A stretch of 64,000 nt of DNA from Galaxea fascicularis (Eukaryota; Cnidaria; Anthozoa; Scleractinia; Euphylliidae). This document shows positions 57,800 to 64,000 of the stretch, in pieces. The notes under the pieces were generated by a model. That model made no database searches and was not told the origin of the DNA. It was given only the letters and a program-made list of their open reading frames with translations. Within the stretch, counting starts at the first letter, position 1. Each line of letters begins with the position of its first letter. The DNA lies in the NCBI GenBank assembly GCA_948470475.1, contig OX419345.1, positions 21,981,000-22,044,999 of the forward strand, given 5' to 3'. The position numbers and the translations under genes were made by a program.

Positions 57800-60700
57800 T
57801 GCTTGTGCTGTCATGGGTTTTGCAACACTCACAGGTGCAGCTGCCAACTGACTCGTCTGTGGACTTTGCATGGTAGTCACATTTGTTACACCCTGTTGTT
57901 GGTGCAGTTGCTGCTGCTGCTGCTGTTGGCGTAAAGCTATCTTCTGAAGTAAATGTTGTTGCTGTTGCTGTTGAAATTGCTGCCGTAACTGCATCTGTTG
58001 CTGAGGTGTTAGCTGCTGTTTCTGCAGGATCTGCTGTAGCTGCTGCTGTGTGATGGTCTGTGGTACTTTCTTCTGAAGGATAGCAGCAGCCTGTTGAGGG
58101 TTGGCTATCTGTTGCCTCTGTTGCACAGTGGCTTGCTGAACTGTACCTGGCTTTGGTAAAGTGGCAGCAGCAGCAGCTCCCTGGTTGACCTGTCCTTGCT
58201 GAATCTGAAGGCGTTTGAGCTGCTGCTGTTTAATGTGATCAACGTGTTGCTGTTGCTGTCGTTTTAGCTGTGCCTGCATCTGTCGTTGTTTAAGCACGGC
58301 AATCTGTTGAGGAGTCAGCTTAACTCCAGGCTGCGCAACAAACTGCTGTGGTGTTACTGGAAGACTGTGACCTGTAAGCAACACCAAATCATCTTTGTTA
58401 GGTAGATCAGCTACACCAATTATTGAACCGTCCTTTTACAAATGAAGTGCGAGGCAGTTTGAACTAAAAAGATACAACTACTGGTGGACCTGGGATCTTG
58501 CTTTAAGGAAAGAGATCAAATCATACAACAATTCACGCTCAATATACATACTTGCAGTAGCGATTGAAGGGGTGGTAGTTTGTTGTCCAATCTGCAAAAA
58601 TGCCAAAGCATTTAGTTAAAAGTGTATTTACATTTATATAACTTAATCACTCTGGGCATACAAGGTTAGACATACATATTTCAAGCATTTTTCTGATTGA
58701 AACTTAGTTAAGCACAATATTATTGGGGCAAGTGTCCACCTGATATCTTGTGAAGGATTTCTTGGGATGACACAAACTGTTTTGCTACCTCTGATGATAT
58801 CATCTCAAAATGTTATCAAACTGTCAGCAACAGCCCATCACTTGAATGGTCATGCTTTACTAAGTTAATTGAATCCTGGATTCAAACTATTGACAAGATC
58901 TAATCAGTTAATCTCATCAGTGCATTTTGTACAGCAAGTAGTCTCCTATCAGACTGTAGTTCACAGAAAACTCTGATGAGAGACCATCATTTTCAAAGGC
59001 AACTACATGACTGCAACCAGAAAAAGCAGTATTTTTCACATTCATCAAAATAGCAATTTCTATGGACATAGAGTGGTAATGTAACATTGACCAAGGTAAT
59101 ATTGTACATGTTGTATGTATGGCAGATCACTATTACTGTCTATATAACAGAGTGATGGAGATTACCTGACTGACTACAGTTGGTGATGATGCTGGGGCCA
59201 GACTTGTAGTGGGGCCAAGTGTTATGGATGTTGCAGTGCCCGAGGTTAGCGGGCTACTCACTTGACGTGGCTGAGTCTGTAGGACTCTTGTAGTTGATAC
59301 ACCAGCAGAAGACACATTCTGGCAAACAATAAAGAAACAACAGATTTGATTGTTTTCTAATAAGAGTTGATCTGGGACACAGCAAAGCTATTTAATCAGG
59401 AAAGGTGAAAAAAATGAAAAAGACAAATTCTTGTACTTACAGTTTGCACTGGAACAAGGGAAGTTGGTATTTTAGCTTGCATTCTTTTGTTAATTGTTGC
59501 GAAGGAGGATGAGGTCATGGCACCAAGACCCGCAGCATTGCCCTTGTGTGTGTTAACCACAATACTGGATGCGCTCCCACTTGGAACTGACTGGCCACTC
59601 AGCACTATACTAGCAGCTGTCAATCAAACATTTTGCAATGTCTAAGAACATTTTTACACAATCAATACCTACTACCAACGTTAACAAATCAATAAGTTTG
59701 CAGCACTGTAATAAGGTTTCTTGGAATGATTCTGATGGCAACTTGGAAAACTGTAACAGACTCACCTGTAGTCTTCAATAAAGTTGTTGCAGGTGTGGTT
59801 GCAGTAGCACCCTGGAGTACTGCACTCTTCTGGAGTGCTGATGCAGTCTAAAAAATAGTATTACAAGCTTCATTAGCACATAATTGTTCTTTGATGGGTA
59901 AAATGATGTGGATTTAGAAACTGAATTAAGACACATCAACTCAAGACAAAAATTATTCATGTTGCACTTGCCCTTATGACAAAATAGATCATTGACATGA
60001 ACATGACATGCACATGTTCAAAATGGAGGATAACATGATGAATTTGACACAATGTTAAAGAATACTGAGTAAGAGTGAAGTCACAAATGCTAGGTGTCAC
60101 AATATCAAAATATTACTTCATAAAATGTAACTTACAGCCACAGATGTTGCATTTAATTGTGTAGTTGTGGTCAGCTTTTGTGCTGGAAGCTGTGTTGTAG
60201 TGCTTGGTAGTTGTTTGGAAGCAGGCTGCTGTTGGGGAAGCTGGGGTCCCTGTGGTTGCTGCAGTTGAGATGGTGCCACTGGTGGACTTTGCTGTTGCTG
60301 ATTTTGTTGTTGCTGTTGCTGTTGCTGCTGCAACTGTTTAAAACACAGCCAGTCAAGATGAAATGCCTAATATAACTCTCCTACTTAGTTCATGCACACA
60401 AGCTATATCCAGGCTATTTCCAATAACCTGTGACACCAACAGTTCCAAAATGATCAAACAAAATGACCATCCTCTTTGCTGAAACTGCTCAAAGCAAATG
60501 TCATTAAAAAATGCATTACCAATTGAAGACCTGAAATGTCAAGTTCATCATTTGAATTTTATTTCTCACCGCAACATTCTGAGCAGCTGCTGCCTTTTCT
60601 CGAGCAATTCTTTCCGCCTTCATAGTTGCCAGTTGAACTGGATTGAAAGTCTTTTCCTCAGAAATCCCACTGGAAGACAAAACCACAACAGTTGGAATAA

Positions 60701-63587
60701 TATAGCACATTTCCCAAACACATCTTTTCAAAAGCACTTCAAAATTTTATCTTGAGACATCTTTCTTGCAAATTAAATGTGGCTGCATATAATTTAGGCT
60801 AAGTTAAACTCAAGCCAATGCGTTCAGCAGCTGTTGGCGGTTGCCCACACACATCAGAGTAGCATATGTGGGGAGTTTTGCAGGCATCCATGTTTTCCGT
60901 CCTCGCTACGTTTAGGGCATTTTGCTTTGCTCTTCTGCAAGTTCTGTCCTTTTGAGTTCCCACTCCTCCCACTCCCTTGGTGGTTTCTTATTTGGTAAGT
61001 ATTTGGGTTGGTAATTATCTCCACTGATTCATCATTGTGACAGTGCTGGGTGGTTGCCACTCTCAGAGTTACCACGTATACCTACACGCTCGGCTCGCAT
61101 CACACGGCTACACCTATTCCTAGGAACCTTCCCCAAGCTCATCTATTGGTGATGAGTTTAAAGGCCAATTAAACTCATCGCCAATAGAGAGCTTGGGGAA
61201 GGTCCCATAGGATAGGTGGAGCCATGCGTGATGCAAGCCAAGCATGCAAGTATCCATGCCAACCCTGAAAGCCGCATTTACTTAGCACTGTCACACTAAA
61301 GAACCAGAGTCAAGAAACCGCAAAGAGGTGCGAGGAGTGGGAAGAGCAAAGCAAAACACCCTAAACGTAGCTAGAATGCAAAAACATGAAAGGCACTGCA
61401 AATGGCTGCTGACCATTTGGCTCCACAGTTGTGTTTCTTACCTTGCTAATAATACAGCTGAGTGCTTGAAATTTTTCATTTGTGGATCAACCAACCTAAA
61501 GAGAATCCAAAATCATTTAACAGTTATGGAATTATCTTAGTTTTGTTTAAAAAAAGAAAGAACAAAAACAAAACCAGAACTCCTACTGTAAAACATAAGT
61601 AGTGATCCAGGTGAAACACAGACCCCCTTCTTTTTTTCCCATGGAACAGTGTTCATGAATGTTTTAATAAGAGCTCACATTTGCTTGAGGGTTGGTTTCC
61701 TCTTCTGTGAAGTCCGTTTGACAAGTTCAAACACAGACGAACGTACAATGGTGGGTGAACGTCCAGCATCTTGAGCCAGCGAATGATGAGTCTTGAATGA
61801 GCGGCCACTTGTACCCTTGATCTGAATGGTAAAATAAAAGCTGTGCTAATCAAACATCACTTTGTTGAATTTGCAAAGGGAATTTACGTTTTGATAAACA
61901 AAGTTAACAAGTTGTTTTTCCTTTTTTCGTTGTGGTGTTTTCTAAAAGAAATAAAAAACATGTTCTCTGTGTTTCTATCGAGTTATAGAAACACTGGTGA
62001 AAGTTTGGGAAAACTCAACAAAGCTGTGGAAACACTCACCGATGGCTCGTGTTCCCAAACTTCCATTCATGTTTCTATAACTCGATAGAAACACGGTACA
62101 TGTTTACTATTTCTTAAATATTGTTTGCATTTGTATCCTGTACTCCTTCTTAATTGATTGATGTTATCATACAAATAAATCAAATCAAAATCCTTCATAT
62201 GCATCATTTACTTACATACAAATAAAGTTGTTATAAATAAACTAACGACAATAGACTGAGAGAGTTATGATTGTTTACATAAAAAGTGAGGAGCAAGCAG
62301 ACTGTTTACCTTGACAGGTAAATGGTGAGTCTGGGTGAGGTATACTTGAGCAGATGATTTGTATTTTGTCCTTAGTTTCTTCACATTCTCTTCTGCACCT
62401 GGCTAAAATTCCGAAGAGAGAGCAGATTAGGAAAAATAATGTGTTTCTTATCCTTGTGTTGCTATTATTAATAGTTGTCTGGGGTATTCAAGCAAGTACC
62501 TCTAGAGCCACACTTATGCCACTTATGCCACACTTATACATCAGAGTACAGGGCTGTGCTCTAGCAGCACCTGGTCGCCCCTGGCGACTTACTTTTGCCA
62601 TCGGGCGACCAGGAAATATTAGTTTTTGCACCAAACTTATATACTGGGTGCCCTGGATTTTAAGGGTTTAGAGGTTTGGGCGCCCAACTACTTTTCTTAG
62701 AGCACAGCCTTGGAGTATTCACCAACAATACACAGGTCTATGTAAGTGTAGATAATCTGCCCTTGGTTAGCAGCTAAAATCCCATTTGACACCAAAACAT
62801 TTCAAGATAAACAAGGTCTATGTTGAATGTCTAAGTAACCTAAATATTTAAGGAATTTACAGTGCAATTCTTACCAAAGGAATCTTGCCCTCTTCCCTAG
62901 GAATGATCATGTTCAAGTAGCGATCACGGCACTGAAAAAGAACATCAAAAGCATACTGTTGACCTTCTTAGCCAATTTACACAGAAAACCCGGAAATTCT
63001 GGTTGTAAAATCAAATGGTACATACCATTCCATTTGGAACATTTCAGAAATTATGGGCCTTCGGCTAAATCAATGCACTTTTTCTGTTATTTTTTTAGCT
63101 TTTCAACTAATACTAGTACATTTTGTGATTCATCCATTTTGCGTTTGGACAAGCTGCAGCGTTGAATATTTACATCTCAAATTTTGACCCGGATGGATCA
63201 TGTAAATGGCAAGCGCACCTGATGTCTCACAAATCCCTAAATGGATAGGTAACAGAAACTAACCAAATCTGCAAGTATATACCTGTCGAGCTGAACGGAA
63301 TGTCCTGCTGGTGAGGTTTACAATGTCGCAGACAATATCCCAGTTTGGTGTCTGGCTTGGAACATTTACAGCTAGATCCACTGGCAACTCTTGTAGGGAG
63401 TTAACAGCCTAAAATCATCACAAAACCAAAGCAATGAGCCAAGGAAATCTGATTTCAATGTAAAACTAAGTGTGTGTTGAAGGGTTATGGGTATGAAACT
63501 AGATAATTTCTACGAGCAGTGATTAAGGATAAATACCTGTAGTAAAGCCCAATCTTCATGGATCAACCATTCTGGAACACCTGCACC
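57494..63587 (-). CDS. EP400-like chromatin remodeller, C-terminal part (5' end outside window)
   Basis: Exons in coding order: 63537-63587, 63283-63408, 62875-62931, 62310-62402, 61679-61821, 61442-61495, 60570-60669, 60136-60333, 59766-59847, 59441-59616, 59166-59318, 58552-58591, 57494-58371. Phases agree throughout, giving 716 residues. The first three exons form a SANT/Myb-like domain (PEWLIHEDWALLQ, TPNWDIVCDIVN, CRDRYLNMIIPREEGK) with the arrangement seen in EP400. Next come KNFKHSAVLLASGISEEKTF and VQLATMKAERIAREKAAA, matching the EP400 order. The remainder is a low-complexity Q/A/T/P-rich tail ending QMRLRNPPKH. EP400 is the SWI2/SNF2 ATPase scaffold of the TIP60/NuA4 complex, which deposits H2A.Z in the nucleus. 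The ATPase region would lie to the right of the window. The Drosophila Domino type is the alternative name for the same family. Confidence 0.9.
60889..61388. mobile_element. ~0.5 kb foldback/MITE (EP400-like intron)
   Basis: Imperfect inverted repeats run through almost its whole length: CATGTTTT…CTACGTTTAGGG outermost, CTTTGCTCTTC / GAAGAGCAAAG, then AACCTTCCCCAAGCT / AGCTTGGGGAAGGT and GATGAGTTTAA / TTAAACTCATC at the centre (61130-61215). It is non-coding. Confidence 0.7.
61969..62094. repeat. Inverted repeat built of palindromic arms (EP400-like intron)
   Basis: GTGTTTCTATCGAGTTATAG at the left reappears inverted at the right (CTATAACTCGATAGAAACAC). Each arm is itself nearly palindromic and continues with AGTTTGGGA / TCCCAAACT. 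Confidence 0.75.
62549..62712. mobile_element. CAGGG-ended MITE (EP400-like intron)
   Basis: CAGGGCTGTGCTCTA at the left pairs with TTAGAGCACAGCCTTG at the right, with one mismatch. GAGTA abuts both ends (62544-62548 and 62713-62717). The interior is non-coding and contains GGTCGCCC / GGGCGACC. Confidence 0.7.
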
Positions 63588-64000
63588 CTGTGATAGAACA
63601 ATGTTAAATGAGTTCAATAAAGAGTTCCAGGGCCACCACCATCTCTTTGAGGGGAGGGGGAATATCAAACACTAGCAAGCAATTCTAGCTGTTGTGGTGT
63701 AGTCAATATGCTTTATTTCCATAAAAGTAACAGTGTCCCAGTTAACTTCCGGGGGTCACAGAAGATTTTGAAGGGGTCAGTGGATATGGGTCTTCCCACA
63801 TTTCCTCATTCAACAACTAAGTGTCTGGTTAACATGCCACCTTTCTGTTTTTTTTTTTTTTACCTTAAAACTCACACTTATATGGAACACTGATAAGTCG
63901 CCCTTAACAACTGTAGCTCATTTATTGTGTAGTAGGAACAACAACAGCCACAGACAGTCATAAATAAGCTTGTTGAACTCAAATTATTAGGATCATTGAT

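Noticed and set aside
57644..57934. Leucine-rich + strand frame
   Set aside because: It is the antisense of the glutamine-rich EP400-like exon.

Overview
This is a stretch of animal nuclear DNA: AT-rich, split genes with GT-AG introns, poly(A) signals, tRNA-derived SINEs and many short inverted-repeat (MITE/foldback) elements. The genes encode full-length metazoan proteins (SMYD4, SMPD4, coronin, EP400-like). The intron density and repeat style suggest a cnidarian, probably an anthozoan such as a stony coral or sea anemone. That placement is inference; no sequence search was possible.

Layout from left to right. (1) 90-158 (-) is the first coding exon of one AKR7-type aldo-keto reductase. 1972-7541 (+) is a complete 12-exon paralogue facing away from it, so the two form a head-to-head pair. 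(2) 7542-17696 is about 10 kb without a recognisable protein gene, holding MITEs, a large hairpin and a SINE. (3) 17697-26424 (+) is a complete 15-exon SMYD4-like SET/MYND/TPR gene. (4) 26425-31803 is repeat-rich spacer with nested MITEs and microsatellites. (5) 31804-38771 (+) is a GT49 (LARGE/B4GAT1-type) glycosyltransferase gene whose 5' end was not found. It has one apparent U12-type AT-AC intron and two GC-AG introns. (6) 39722-39803 (+) is tRNA-Ser(AGA). (7) 40308-50507 (-) is a complete 18-exon SMPD4 (neutral sphingomyelinase 3) gene with an unexpected in-frame TAG at codon 147. (8) 50796-55136 (+) is a 7-exon coronin, divergent from SMPD4 across only 288 bp. (9) 57494-63587 (-) is the C-terminal part of an EP400-like chromatin-remodelling subunit (SANT domain plus Q-rich tail), cut by the right window edge.

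The genes do not form a pathway. They are unrelated metazoan functions: aldehyde reduction, protein methylation, glycan synthesis, translation, sphingolipid and nuclear-envelope biology, actin dynamics and chromatin remodelling. Organisational links are the divergent AKR7 pair, the probable bidirectional SMPD4/coronin promoter, and the convergent coronin/EP400 tails.

Exon models were built by hand. In each gene, every internal splice junction listed was chosen so that reading phase and splice consensus agree. The most unusual observations are the AT-AC intron, the nonsense codon in SMPD4, a poly(A)-tailed retroposed insert whose target-site duplication spans an AKR7 splice donor, and several MITEs ending in CAGGG with 5-6 bp target duplications.
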